This document shows positions 16,776 to 25,324 of a stretch of 45,476 bases of DNA, piece after piece. The notes below the pieces were generated by a model. The model searched no databases, had not been told where the DNA came from, and saw only the letters and a program-made list of their open reading frames with translations. Made by a program: the position numbers and the translations under genes. The DNA comes from CAKZQX01 sp034435975 (lineage in GTDB: Bacteria; Chloroflexota; Chloroflexia; Chloroflexales; Chloroflexaceae), in contig DAOTWD010000151.1 in NCBI GenBank assembly GCA_034435975.1, positions 1 to 45,476 on the forward strand. Reading direction: 5' to 3'. Position 1 is the stretch's first letter. The number at the start of each line of letters is the position of its first letter.

Positions 16776-19586
16776 GTGAAGCGCAAAGCGCAAAACGCAA
16801 AACGTGTCGTCATTCTCGCGCTACGCCTTCCCTTTCTGCTCGAAACCATATCACGACTCCAGGCAGAAAGCGGAATGCGCCGAAGCGCAACGTGGTCGAA
16901 GTACAACCCAGAAAACAGGAAGAATACCGAAATAATGGGTAACGAGATGACATGGCACCAGGTACCACCATCGGGAATGAATCAGAAGAGAGATATGTTT
17001 TGCGCGTCACGGTTCTCACTTAAATACTTTCTGCTTTCCGCTTCACCGTGTCGCCCCCCCTTATCCCCCCCATTCACGGGAGAGGATTCGGGGCGTTCCT
17101 CGTTGCTCACGCCTCAACCTGTCCCCTGTCCCCTGAAGACGCATCCGCGCATCCTCCTGGTCGGCATTTTTCTGCTGGCGCTGGCACTCCGGTTGATCGT
17201 CTGGCACTGGCGCACGTTCTATCCGCTGGGTGGCGATGAGCAGGAGTACCTGCAGCAGGCGCTGACGCTGCTACAAGAGCGCCGCTATGTTGAACTGCGC
17301 TTTATGCGCCCGCCGCTCTACGGCGTGTTTCTGGCTGGCTGCATCCTGCTGGTCGACTCGCTCGTCCAGCACCTGCGGCTGATCCAGGCGATCATCAGCG
17401 CGGCGACGGTCATTCCGGTCTGGTTGCTGACCCGCGAGGCGGTACTGGCGCACAACTCTGACGGCACATATGCCGGGCGGGTTGGTTTGCTGGCAGCGCT
17501 GCTCGGCGCTCTGAGTTATACCCTGGCCGCCAATGCGACCGAATTGCTGACGGAGACGCTGTTCCTGTTCGGCCTGACCATCCTGTTCTGGCTGTTGCTA
17601 CGCATCGTGCGGCACCAGCACCAGACAAATGGCAGTGGACGCTGGTCGGCAGCCGCGGCGGGTCTGGTGTTGGGTGCACTCTGTCTGACGCGCTCGGTCG
17701 CGCTGCCGTTGTTGCCACTGGGAGCCATGTGGCTGATGCTGAACGCGCTGATGAGGCGTATCCCGACAAAGGCACAAAATGGCACAGGCGAAGAGCACAG
17801 GCACAGGATACCCCTGCTACACCTCTACGCCCCGCTCGGTCTGTTTTTGCTCATGTTTAGTCTGACCATTCTGCCCTGGACGATGCGCAACTATGTCACC
17901 TATGGTGGACTGATTCTGATCGATACCACCGGAGCCGAAAATCTCTGGCTGGACAACGATCCGGCCGGGCGCGAGGCGGTCAAGGCACAATTGTACGCAA
18001 TGGGCGATGAACGGCTGGCTCGGCAGCGCCTGGCAACACAGCGGGGTCTCGCCGTGATTATCGAACACCCCGATCACTTTCGCTCAAAAGCCTGGAACGA
18101 GTTGCAGCATTTCTTCGCGTTGGAATATAGTGATGATCTGCGTGACCGGCGGGCGATCTGGGTACCCCCGGCTGAAGTCTGGATGCGCTTGCTATTGGGC
18201 GATGGGGTGTGGCTGCTGCTGATCCTGGGCGGTAGCCTGGGGGTGCAGTGGGCCGGACAAACAGAAAGACACACCACACAGCGGACGGAGCACACAGCCG
18301 TTGAAAGGTTTCAACGTTTCCGGTGTACGGTACGCGATCCGCGCTGGCTGTTTGTCCCCTGGTCGCTCTACATTCTGCTGACCGCCCTGCTTTTCCATGT
18401 GGAACTGCGCTACCGGTTGCCACTCTATCCGGTGCTGCTGCCCTATACGGCGCTGCTGCTCGCTGGCAACTGGCCCCCAGCGCGCCTGCAACGCATGGTA
18501 GCGCTGGTGTTGCCGGCCAGCATCGTGTTCTTGCTGCTGCTGCATCGCCCCTACCCGACGCTGGCATGGCAACTGGGCTGGAAACATTGGCATCTGGCGC
18601 AGGCCGAGCGGGCACTGGAGCGCGGCGATCACGCAACTGCGCGGCACGAGGCGCAGCAAGCGCTGGCGCATGATCCGGCCTCAGCGCTGGCACGGATCGC
18701 GCTGGCACGGTCGGCGCTGCTGGCGGATGATCAGCCCCAGGCGACGCTTATGCTGCGCGACGCGATTGCCACGCTGCCTGCCCATCCCCAGGCACACCTG
18801 CTGCTGGGCGACCTGCTCCGCCAGCAGGGTGACGCTGAGACGGCCCGCCACTCCCTGGGCTACGAGACGGCTTCGCTGCAAGATCTGCAAGCCTGGAGCT
18901 GGCACTGGTTTACCAGTCCACCGCCGGCGACGCTTGATGTGGGCGGTGGGCTCGATCTGGGCTGGATTCGTGGCTTTCACGCTGCGGAAAGCGGTGACTG
19001 GCGCTGGACAACAGGGCATGCGACGATACGCCTCGCTGCCATGGCACCGCACGCCACCGCAAGCGGTGATCAGGCACGCATCTTGCAGCTACGGCTGGCA
19101 GCCGGTCGACCGCCAGGCACGCCCGCGCCGACTGTGCATATCCAGGTTGAGCAGCAATTGCCGGGCGCTTTCCAGGTTGCATCCGACTGGCGTAACTATT
19201 ACCTGCTATTACCCGCCACAGCCAACGCCACGCCATCAACCGATCTGGTGGTTTCGCTCCACAGCCCGACCTTCACGCCACGCACGTATGACCGTGCCAG
19301 TGATGATGGTCGTATACTGGGCGTGATGGTAGATCGGGCGAGCGTGAGGTGTTCCAAAGCGCAAAGCGCCTCGAAACAAGAAGCGCAAAGCGCAAAACTT
19401 TTTAGGAAAGAGGAGCGAGGAAAAAAGAAGGCAGTGCTTCGCCCCTATTCCCTTTTTCCTATTTGCTACAATAGCGCTTTGCGCTTCAAGACTTTGCGCT
19501 TCCCGCTGCATCTCTGCGTCTTTACATTAAACCTGGTTGACATGGGGCAAAAGGCGCACGTCGGCATACGCTGCCTCGCTGTCTGA
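16776..19586 (+). CDS. GT-C membrane glycosyltransferase with TPR-like segment, beta-sandwich and repeat-encoded C-terminal tail
   Basis: A polytopic membrane protein of up to 936 residues. The first helix (RILLVGIFLLALALRLIVW) begins only near residue 125; what precedes it is largely repeat translation. The GTG at 16776 sits in a partial MITE end, and ATGs at 16935, 16977 or 16995 may be the real start. The GT-C motif is YPLGGDEQEYLQQAL, then RPPLYGVFLAG. A TPR-like region (ALERGDHATARHEAQQALAH) and the same C-terminal beta-sandwich as its neighbours follow (LDVGGGLDLGWIRGFH to TFTPRTYD...RILGVMVD). That domain ends near residue 862. The last 75 or so residues are encoded by the MITE-like element at 19381-19486 and flanking repeats, so an older stop has been lost. 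Confidence 0.8.
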   Translation: MKRKAQNAKRVVILALRLPFLLETISRLQAESGMRRSATWSKYNPENRKNTEIMGNEMTWHQVPPSGMNQKRDMFCASRFSLKYFLLSASPCRPPLSPPFTGEDSGRSSLLTPQPVPCPLKTHPRILLVGIFLLALALRLIVWHWRTFYPLGGDEQEYLQQALTLLQERRYVELRFMRPPLYGVFLAGCILLVDSLVQHLRLIQAIISAATVIPVWLLTREAVLAHNSDGTYAGRVGLLAALLGALSYTLAANATELLTETLFLFGLTILFWLLLRIVRHQHQTNGSGRWSAAAAGLVLGALCLTRSVALPLLPLGAMWLMLNALMRRIPTKAQNGTGEEHRHRIPLLHLYAPLGLFLLMFSLTILPWTMRNYVTYGGLILIDTTGAENLWLDNDPAGREAVKAQLYAMGDERLARQRLATQRGLAVIIEHPDHFRSKAWNELQHFFALEYSDDLRDRRAIWVPPAEVWMRLLLGDGVWLLLILGGSLGVQWAGQTERHTTQRTEHTAVERFQRFRCTVRDPRWLFVPWSLYILLTALLFHVELRYRLPLYPVLLPYTALLLAGNWPPARLQRMVALVLPASIVFLLLLHRPYPTLAWQLGWKHWHLAQAERALERGDHATARHEAQQALAHDPASALARIALARSALLADDQPQATLMLRDAIATLPAHPQAHLLLGDLLRQQGDAETARHSLGYETASLQDLQAWSWHWFTSPPPATLDVGGGLDLGWIRGFHAAESGDWRWTTGHATIRLAAMAPHATASGDQARILQLRLAAGRPPGTPAPTVHIQVEQQLPGAFQVASDWRNYYLLLPATANATPSTDLVVSLHSPTFTPRTYDRASDDGRILGVMVDRASVRCSKAQSASKQEAQSAKLFRKEERGKKKAVLRPYSLFPICYNSALRFKTLRFPLHLCVFTLNLVDMGQKAHVGIRCLAV
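19381..19486. repeat. MITE-like palindromic element, copy 2 (in coding sequence)
   Basis: A 106-bp near-copy of the element at 7602-7711, with the same perfect 13-bp inverted ends AAGCGCAAAGCGC and GCGCTTTGCGCTT. The first 43 bases are identical in the two copies. A further AAGCGCAAAGCGC precedes it at 19357. It lies wholly within the open frame of the GT-C gene and encodes part of its C-terminal tail (SAKLFRKEERGKKKAVLRP). Confidence 0.85.
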
Positions 19587-19612
19587 CTAGATGAAGGGGA
19601 AAGGACGTACAT

Positions 19613-21925
19613 ATGAACATACAACACCCGGCGCTCAGCGTGCAAGTCAGGATGGGCCATCGGCAGTGGGCGGTGATCGGCATATTGCTGCTGGCACTGG
19701 CGCTACGTCTGGCATTGTGGTCGCAACCGCTCCACAAGCCAGCCAACGACGAAGTCGAATACATAACGGTTGCACACGATCTGCTGCTGGGACGCGGATG
19801 GGTCTTCTATGATACCTACCACTGGCTGCGGGCACCACTGTATCCACTCTTTCTCGCAGCATCGCTCTGGCTGGCACGTGGAAACCTGCACCTGGCAGCA
19901 CTGCCCAACATTGGGATAAGCGTGGCGACGGTGTACCTGATCTATCGGCTGACTGATGCAATACGTTTTGCACCGGATGATCGTCCACAACGAGACGTCC
20001 CCCCTCTACAACGCTACGCGCCGCTCCTGGCTGCTTTCTTTGCGGCTGTCCTGTTTACCTTCAACACCTTTGCCAGCCTGTACATGAATGAGACGCTGTT
20101 TAGCTTTTTCTTTACCGCCTTACTGATCTGTCTACTACAGTGGCAACACCGCGTTGTGAGCATGCAGGATAGAGGGTCTCGATGGTGGTCAATTACGAAG
20201 GATCAACGATTGGTTTTCTGCCTGCTGGCTGGTATCCTGTTCGGGTTGGCAACATTAACGCGCTCGGCAATGCTGGCCTTTCTGCCACTGATGCTGGTGT
20301 GGATAGGGTTCATGGCTGCTATCGGCCATCCGCAACAGGGACAGCGCCAGCCCACGCTGTTCCCGTATAGGCGCATGATCGGGTATGCTCTGCTGTTTGT
20401 CCTGGGTGTCCTGCTCATGCTCGCACCGTGGACAATACGCAACTGTCGGGCCTATGAACGCTGCATCCTGGTTGAGACAGGCTTATCCTACAATTTGTGG
20501 GCCTTCAACGAACCGATTGAGGATCAAGCGACAATTGTTCGCACGCTCGAGCAAATTCCTGATCCGGCGTTGCGCGCCGCAGTCGCTACCCGGCGTGGCC
20601 TGGAACGTCTGCGCACCGATCCCGCTATTCTGCTGCGCAAGCTATGGCCAGAGTGGGTTAACCTGTGGCGCGTCAAGGTTATTGAGGATCGGTTTTTGCT
20701 GGCCGATTACACCTCCGACCCACCACCAGTTGTGTTCCTGTCAAGCCTGCTGCTGGATGATGTACTCTATCTCGTTATTTTGATCGCAGGAGTACTGGGT
20801 CTGGGCCAGGCCGTCAGGTACCGGCATCCGGGTGGTATCCTATTCGTATTGTGGAGCCTCTCCATCATCGTCACGATCGTCCTGACCCATGGTGAAGGAC
20901 GGTATCGGCATTTTCTGTTTCCCGTTCTGATACCCTTTGCCGCCATCGCCCTGCTTCAGGCAGGGGAACGCTGGAACATCGCAATATTGCAGCGTCAGCC
21001 GGGTATAGCGCTGCAGACGAGCTTGAACCGGCCTTTTCTGGTTAGTAGCCTCCTGAGTGTCCTGCTGCTCTACACCGTCATGATCAGCTATCCCTGGGAG
21101 TGGGCCAGAAACGGGAGCGTGGCCAGCCTCTATCGGCTGGCAGGCCAGATAGCCCTGGTGCAGGGCAATCTGGAACAGGCAGCACGCGTCTACCAGCGTG
21201 CACTTGCGGCCAGTGATACCCCGGATAACTGGATTGCGCTGGGCCACATCTATCGCCGACAAGGCGACTATGCACGCGCCGAATCCGCCTATCGCTCGGC
21301 CTGGCAACAGGATTGGAACTATATCCCGGCGATGGTTCATCTAGGTGATTTGCTACGGTCACGGGGCCACACCGAGGAAGCACGCCAGGCGTTTGCCGGA
21401 CGCTACGTTTTTGAGCAGAAAGTTCTTGACTGGAGTTGGCACAATCTATCTCCGCCACCAGCAGCGCATATTGATGTGGGCGACGACCTGGACTTTGGCT
21501 ATGTGTATGGCGTTTATCCAGACGAGACACAACAGGGAGCATCGGTGCGCTGGACAGGGCAGCGAGCGCTGTTTCGTCTCGCTCATCAAACCGTTGACCA
21601 TACCACGCCTCCTGGCACACTGCTGGCAGCGCTGCCGCGCTCGGCGCTGGTGCAACTGCGTCTCACCGCACCGCACCCTGACACCGAGACTGTGGCAGCC
21701 ACAGTCTGCATAGTTGATACTGCGCAGTGCCAGTCGATCGCAGTAGAAGCAACCTGGCGGGTTTTCAGCCTCCTCCTGGCTGACGATACAAACAGCAGCG
21801 CTCTGATCGAGTTACGCAGTCCAACCTTTGACGCCGATGACGGTCGTGAACTGGGGATGCTGGTGGACTGGATAACGATTGCGGCCCAGACATTCCCGCC
21901 TGTATCGAGACACCCACAAGGATGA
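19613..21925 (+). CDS. GT-C membrane glycosyltransferase with TPR repeats and C-terminal beta-sandwich
   Basis: A polytopic membrane protein of 770 residues, the least disturbed of its family here. The first helix (VIGILLLALALRLALW) is followed by ANDEVEYITVAHDLLLGRGW and WLRAPLYPLFLA, the GT-C acidic loop and a conserved Pro-Leu-Tyr motif. The helical core runs to about residue 500. Two or three TPR-like repeats follow (LVQGNLEQAARVYQRAL, YRRQGDYARAESAYRSAW, LLRSRGHTEEARQAF). The C-terminal beta-sandwich runs from IDVGDDLDFGYVYGVY to TFDADDGRELGMLVDW. AAAGGA before the ATG is a good ribosome site. The gene converges on the bactofilin-like gene with only 8 bp between the stops. The sugar and acceptor are unknown. 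Confidence 0.88.
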   Translation: MNIQHPALSVQVRMGHRQWAVIGILLLALALRLALWSQPLHKPANDEVEYITVAHDLLLGRGWVFYDTYHWLRAPLYPLFLAASLWLARGNLHLAALPNIGISVATVYLIYRLTDAIRFAPDDRPQRDVPPLQRYAPLLAAFFAAVLFTFNTFASLYMNETLFSFFFTALLICLLQWQHRVVSMQDRGSRWWSITKDQRLVFCLLAGILFGLATLTRSAMLAFLPLMLVWIGFMAAIGHPQQGQRQPTLFPYRRMIGYALLFVLGVLLMLAPWTIRNCRAYERCILVETGLSYNLWAFNEPIEDQATIVRTLEQIPDPALRAAVATRRGLERLRTDPAILLRKLWPEWVNLWRVKVIEDRFLLADYTSDPPPVVFLSSLLLDDVLYLVILIAGVLGLGQAVRYRHPGGILFVLWSLSIIVTIVLTHGEGRYRHFLFPVLIPFAAIALLQAGERWNIAILQRQPGIALQTSLNRPFLVSSLLSVLLLYTVMISYPWEWARNGSVASLYRLAGQIALVQGNLEQAARVYQRALAASDTPDNWIALGHIYRRQGDYARAESAYRSAWQQDWNYIPAMVHLGDLLRSRGHTEEARQAFAGRYVFEQKVLDWSWHNLSPPPAAHIDVGDDLDFGYVYGVYPDETQQGASVRWTGQRALFRLAHQTVDHTTPPGTLLAALPRSALVQLRLTAPHPDTETVAATVCIVDTAQCQSIAVEATWRVFSLLLADDTNSSALIELRSPTFDADDGRELGMLVDWITIAAQTFPPVSRHPQG

Positions 21926-21933
21926 TCAACCAG

Positions 21934-23178
21934 CTATCCACCGTCTGCCACACGAAGTGGTGGGGTTTCTTGCCCTGAACGAGCCATGAATAATGCACCA
22001 AGCGCAAGAACAAAGCTCACCAGATAGACAAACCAGCCAAGAATCGGGATGCGGCCCGGTAAGACGAGCAACACAACCCCTACCAACAATGCGGTCAGGT
22101 CGTTCAACTCGCGCTTCAGCCCCCGCCGTACCTGCCAACCCAGCCAGAGTCCGGTCACCAGCGGGCTGAGATACCAGATGACCGCCAGCAACGCAAACAG
22201 GAGCAGGAACAGGATGATACCTGGAAACCAACCCCAGAAGAGAAACATCAGGAAGACCAGCAACGCCGAGGCCAGCGGCAAAAAAATAAACAGCAGGGCG
22301 ATGAACAACCCGGATAGCACCACTCGTCCCGGATTGGCTGCCAGCGTCCGGGCTGGACGCATCAGCGTGCCAGGTGCAAAGCGCAACGCCAGCCAGCCCA
22401 GTAGCGCAAATCCAGCGATAATCAGCATCGTCCGCACCAGCCAGTTCAGGAACTGGTTGCCTGGCTGCGGCTGTGCACGTTCCTCCGCTTTTGCCACAAA
22501 CTCAATAGTGGGTGCAACACCTTCGGGAATAGCAATCTGTTCAGTACTGGTATAACGTAGTGGGCCAGCCACGCGGGCTGCGTCCAGAACAACGAGTCGC
22601 TCTACATCGAGCCGGGCAGCACCGGCAACCTCAGCCGCCAGCGTCAGTGATCCCGCGCCTGCCAGGAGATCGCCCGCAATCGTGCCATCCACAATCGCCG
22701 CGCCCGCACCTACGACCACATCACCACCGACCTGCGCACTCCTGCCCAGGCGTATGCCCTGCTCAACAGTACGCCCGCCAACAGGAAATGCAACGCTCTC
22801 TGCTCCACCACCGGCTGCCATCAGCACATCACCACCAATCTTGCCACCGATCATGATCCCGGCTGCCCCCAGACGCGCATCATCCTGAATGGTGCCTCTG
22901 ACATTGATCTCGGCAGCGGCAATCATGGCATCTTCAGTAACAGTACCGCTGATTTCAACATAGTTACCAGCTGCGATCAAATCCCCCTGGATCGTGCCAT
23001 CAATATAAATTTCGGCAGCCGCTATATACAAATCATCCTTGAGTACCTCACCTGCGGGGAGCCGGTAGATCTTGTTGCTGGTGAACTCGGCCGCCAGTGC
23101 TGTCTTCGCCAGTAGCACACCCATCAACACGGTGAACAGCACCAGTAACCAGCGAACGTTGCCTTTTCGTCGCTGCAT
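21934..23178 (-). CDS. Secreted or membrane bactofilin-like (polymer-forming cytoskeletal) protein
   Basis: A protein of 414 residues with an N-terminal signal sequence (WLLVLFTVLMGVLLAKTALAAEF). A region rich in short beta-helix-type repeats follows, for example IYIDGTIQGDLIAAGNYVEISGTV, which is typical of the bactofilin/polymer-forming cytoskeletal family. About residues 240-400 carry four or five hydrophobic helices (TMLIIAGFALLGWLALRF onward). Unlike cytosolic bactofilins, the signal sequence places the beta-helix outside the cytoplasm, so a scaffold-like role at the envelope is inferred. AAAGGAAG precedes the ATG. A perfect inverted repeat lies 64 bp upstream at 23242-23277. It stands alone as a cistron downstream of a probable terminator. 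Confidence 0.8.
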   Translation of the reverse strand: MQRRKGNVRWLLVLFTVLMGVLLAKTALAAEFTSNKIYRLPAGEVLKDDLYIAAAEIYIDGTIQGDLIAAGNYVEISGTVTEDAMIAAAEINVRGTIQDDARLGAAGIMIGGKIGGDVLMAAGGGAESVAFPVGGRTVEQGIRLGRSAQVGGDVVVGAGAAIVDGTIAGDLLAGAGSLTLAAEVAGAARLDVERLVVLDAARVAGPLRYTSTEQIAIPEGVAPTIEFVAKAEERAQPQPGNQFLNWLVRTMLIIAGFALLGWLALRFAPGTLMRPARTLAANPGRVVLSGLFIALLFIFLPLASALLVFLMFLFWGWFPGIILFLLLFALLAVIWYLSPLVTGLWLGWQVRRGLKRELNDLTALLVGVVLLVLPGRIPILGWFVYLVSFVLALGALFMARSGQETPPLRVADGG

Positions 23179-23241
23179 ACGTGCTTCCTTTCTGCATCAT
23201 CACGTTCATGCCAGATACGATGCCACCCTTGCGATACCAGG

Positions 23242-23277
23242 AACGCCTTTTGGCGATAAAAAGCAACAAAAGGCGTT
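23242..23277. promoter_or_regulatory. Perfect inverted repeat upstream of the bactofilin-like gene
   Basis: AACGCCTTTT (23242-23251) pairs perfectly with AAAAGGCGTT (23268-23277) across a 16-base centre. Its position, 64 bp before the start codon at 23178, would suit an operator or a leader hairpin. No regulator is evident nearby, and a repeat relic is also possible. Confidence 0.5.
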
Positions 23278-23333
23278 ACAATGAACAGTCAGGCGCGTCA
23301 TACGGAAAAAACTGGTACATGGACGTATACCAG

Positions 23334-23359
23334 AAGCCCCGTTCCTATGAGCGGGGCTT
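23334..23359 (-). terminator. Hairpin after the auracyanin-like gene
   Basis: AAGCCCCG and CGGGGCTT form an 8-bp stem with a 10-base loop, 22 bp beyond the stop of the minus-strand gene. The T run is short, so termination may be partial. Confidence 0.5.
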
Positions 23360-23381
23360 TGCATACGCTGATGGCCTGTAC

Positions 23382-24614
23382 TTACTCGACGATCAACACT
23401 CCCCACATACCGGCCTGATATTGACCTGGAACGGTCGACACATAAATATACCGGCCTGGTGCCGGGGCGGTAAAGATAATCGTATCACTCTCGTTCTGCT
23501 CGGCAGGCAGCAATCTGGTATGCGCGATAATGAGCGATGTATCTTTCGGTAAATAGTTCGCTGCTGCGCCATCCGACTCCGTGGACCCTCGGATTGCAAA
23601 CGCCGCCGCTTCTTGCAGATCATCGGTATTTAGCAACACCCAGTTGTGTGGATTCACAATCGAGGTATTTTTGAAGAACAGCGTGACGGACGCACCAGCG
23701 GGGATGGGGCCCAGTTGCTCCTTGTTGAACCGCAGTTGCTCGCCACGATTGGCAATCTCTAATGCCACCCGGCGTCCAGTACCCGGCAAGGGTGTCACTA
23801 CTTCAGGTGTCCTGGACGGAGTCACGGTAGCGGTTGGTACGATAGCCGTTGCTGGCCCATCTGTTGCATCTGGCGCTTCCGGCAGTGTTTCTACATTTGC
23901 TTCAGGTGTCGCTGGTGTTGGCTGCGCCGTGTGAGCTTCCGCAGCCGATGCTGGCTCCTCTTGGTCAAAGGGTGCTGCATCCGCGGGCAGCGCACGCTCT
24001 TCCGATTCCCCCTCTAGCGTGGCTGCGTCTTCCGTCGGCACTTCTGCCTGTTCCTCGGCTGGCAGCGCTTCGCCCGTCTCTGGCGGCACACCCGGTGCGA
24101 TCGGCACCGCTTCCGCCCCGACGACAAGACTGACACTACCTGTGCAACCACTCAGACAGCGGACAGCATAGGTTCCTTCGGCATCATACGTTACCAGGAT
24201 CGACTGGCGCTTGAATCTGGTGGATGACCGTTTCGTCGTTGCCGCTGGTAGATCAAACGCTACACTTCCTGACACAGCTTCCAGGCTGAGACGCACCTGC
24301 TGGTCGCTTAAGTTTCCTACCACAAATTCCACCGGGACACCGGGTTGCAGGCGCACCTGTTCAAGCAGCGGTTTTCCTTCCGCATTAATCGTGATGTACT
24401 CCCGTTGATACTGTGTCACATCTGGCATTGCTGGCAGAGTAGGTGCCGCATCCATAACATCAACATCGGGGATGGCGGCAGATATGGACGATGGGACGGA
24501 AGACTCGCCCTCGATCACCGGGATTCCTGGTTCAGCACACGCAGTGAGCAGCGCGCATACCAGGATCAGGATGATCAGCGCTCCCCGACTGATGGGCCAA
24601 CCTGCTGTTTGCAT
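23382..24614 (-). CDS. Auracyanin-like lipoprotein with a degenerate copper site
   Basis: A lipoprotein of 410 residues. The signal ends in the lipobox LLTAC (Cys near residue 26). A cupredoxin-like domain lies at about 60-165, with a CLSGC pair in GTYAVRCLSGCTG. A long Pro/Glu/Ala/Thr-rich linker (about 170-280) leads to a C-terminal domain at 284-410 that matches the auracyanin blue-copper fold: NPHNWVLLN, FTAPAPGRYIY and YQAGMWGVLIV. Auracyanins bind copper through His, Cys, His and Met. Here His323 and Met403 remain, but the Cys position is Ser393 (YVSTVPGQY) and the second His is Gln398. The protein therefore probably cannot hold a type 1 copper in the usual way. A good ribosome site (AAGGAG) precedes the ATG. 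It may be structural, an electron-transfer partner, or a decayed paralogue. Confidence 0.8.
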   Translation of the reverse strand: MQTAGWPISRGALIILILVCALLTACAEPGIPVIEGESSVPSSISAAIPDVDVMDAAPTLPAMPDVTQYQREYITINAEGKPLLEQVRLQPGVPVEFVVGNLSDQQVRLSLEAVSGSVAFDLPAATTKRSSTRFKRQSILVTYDAEGTYAVRCLSGCTGSVSLVVGAEAVPIAPGVPPETGEALPAEEQAEVPTEDAATLEGESEERALPADAAPFDQEEPASAAEAHTAQPTPATPEANVETLPEAPDATDGPATAIVPTATVTPSRTPEVVTPLPGTGRRVALEIANRGEQLRFNKEQLGPIPAGASVTLFFKNTSIVNPHNWVLLNTDDLQEAAAFAIRGSTESDGAAANYLPKDTSLIIAHTRLLPAEQNESDTIIFTAPAPGRYIYVSTVPGQYQAGMWGVLIVE

Positions 24615-24631
24615 AACATACTCCTTACTTT

Positions 24632-24661
24632 GTTATAGGACGTACGTGGCCGCTCGAACAA
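24632..24661 (-). promoter_or_regulatory. Probable promoter of the auracyanin-like gene
   Basis: On the minus strand TTGTTC (24656-24661) and TATAAC (24632-24637) are separated by 18 bp, directly upstream of the ribosome site. Confidence 0.45.
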
Positions 24662-25018
24662 ACCGTCCTTTTCGCCTCCGGCAGAGTAAGGGCAGGCACA
24701 GGGCACGGATCCTGCATCTGTTTCTCGCTCCTTATGTTCGCCTCAGACAAGGTTTCACATACCATATTTCAACCGTTCCGAGCATACCAGACAACTGGAG
24801 TCATTCCTACATTTGTCATACCAAAATGCGACATACATCCGGAACCATGCCCAGGGCGAAAATGTTGCGGGAAAACAACCCTGCTTTCCCGGGTTAAAAA
24901 GGAGAGGAGCTACGAGCCACCACACAACTCCTGCCAGATAAACGTGTTTCCACAAAACGACATCTTTTCTCGCTTTGACACAACATATATATTATGACAT
25001 ACCTTGTCCATAAAGAGC
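24662..25018. other. Gap without a recognised gene
   Basis: This stretch of 357 bases is less GC-rich than its surroundings. It holds a small hairpin (CGGGAAA/TTTCCCG near 24870-24893) and an AT-rich tract (24983-25003). Open frames are short and overlap on both strands; none has a ribosome site or family resemblance. It probably is the 5' region of the auracyanin-like gene plus decayed sequence. Confidence 0.5.
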
Positions 25019-25045
25019 AAAAAGCCCCGTTCAAGCGAACGGGGC
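25019..25045 (-). terminator. Rho-independent terminator
   Basis: On the minus strand a 9-bp stem, GCCCCGTTC/GAACGGGGC with a GCTT loop, is followed directly by TTTTT. It lies just beyond the auracyanin relic and would end transcripts coming from the cytochrome lipoprotein gene. Confidence 0.85.
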
Positions 25046-25059
25046 CTGTGCCTATCGTT

Positions 25060-25321
25060 GCGTTCTTGAAAAGTCATCTGGATGTAGTAAACGACCAGCG
25101 TACCCCACATACCAGCCGGCTAATGACCACGAACGATACATATACATAAAGTATATGCCGGGTTCAGGTGAAATGAACGTCACTTTTAGCCAGGCTCTTA
25201 GATGATTCAAAGACCACAATTGAACACTTATTTGTTCGTAGAAGCGCCTTTGGTAGCTAACAGTACTAGAAAACGTAGACGTTCTTACACCCTGTAACGT
25301 GTTAAGTGGTCTTAAAATCAC
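25060..25321 (-). pseudogene. Decayed auracyanin (blue-copper) relic
   Basis: Reading the minus strand, FISPEPGIYFMY matches the strand before the copper loop of auracyanins. After a one-base shift the sequence continues as CIVRGH, a stop codon, then PAGMWGTLVV. Cys, His and Met fall at exactly the C-x4-H-x4-M spacing of the auracyanin copper loop, with the stop at a position usually held by Tyr. The upstream part (89-codon frame from 25321) is only vaguely similar, and the expected first His region is not clear. Frameshift plus stop imply an inactive gene. It sits three bases after the cytochrome lipoprotein gene and before a strong terminator, as if once a downstream cistron or domain. Confidence 0.6.
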
Positions 25322-25324
25322 ATC

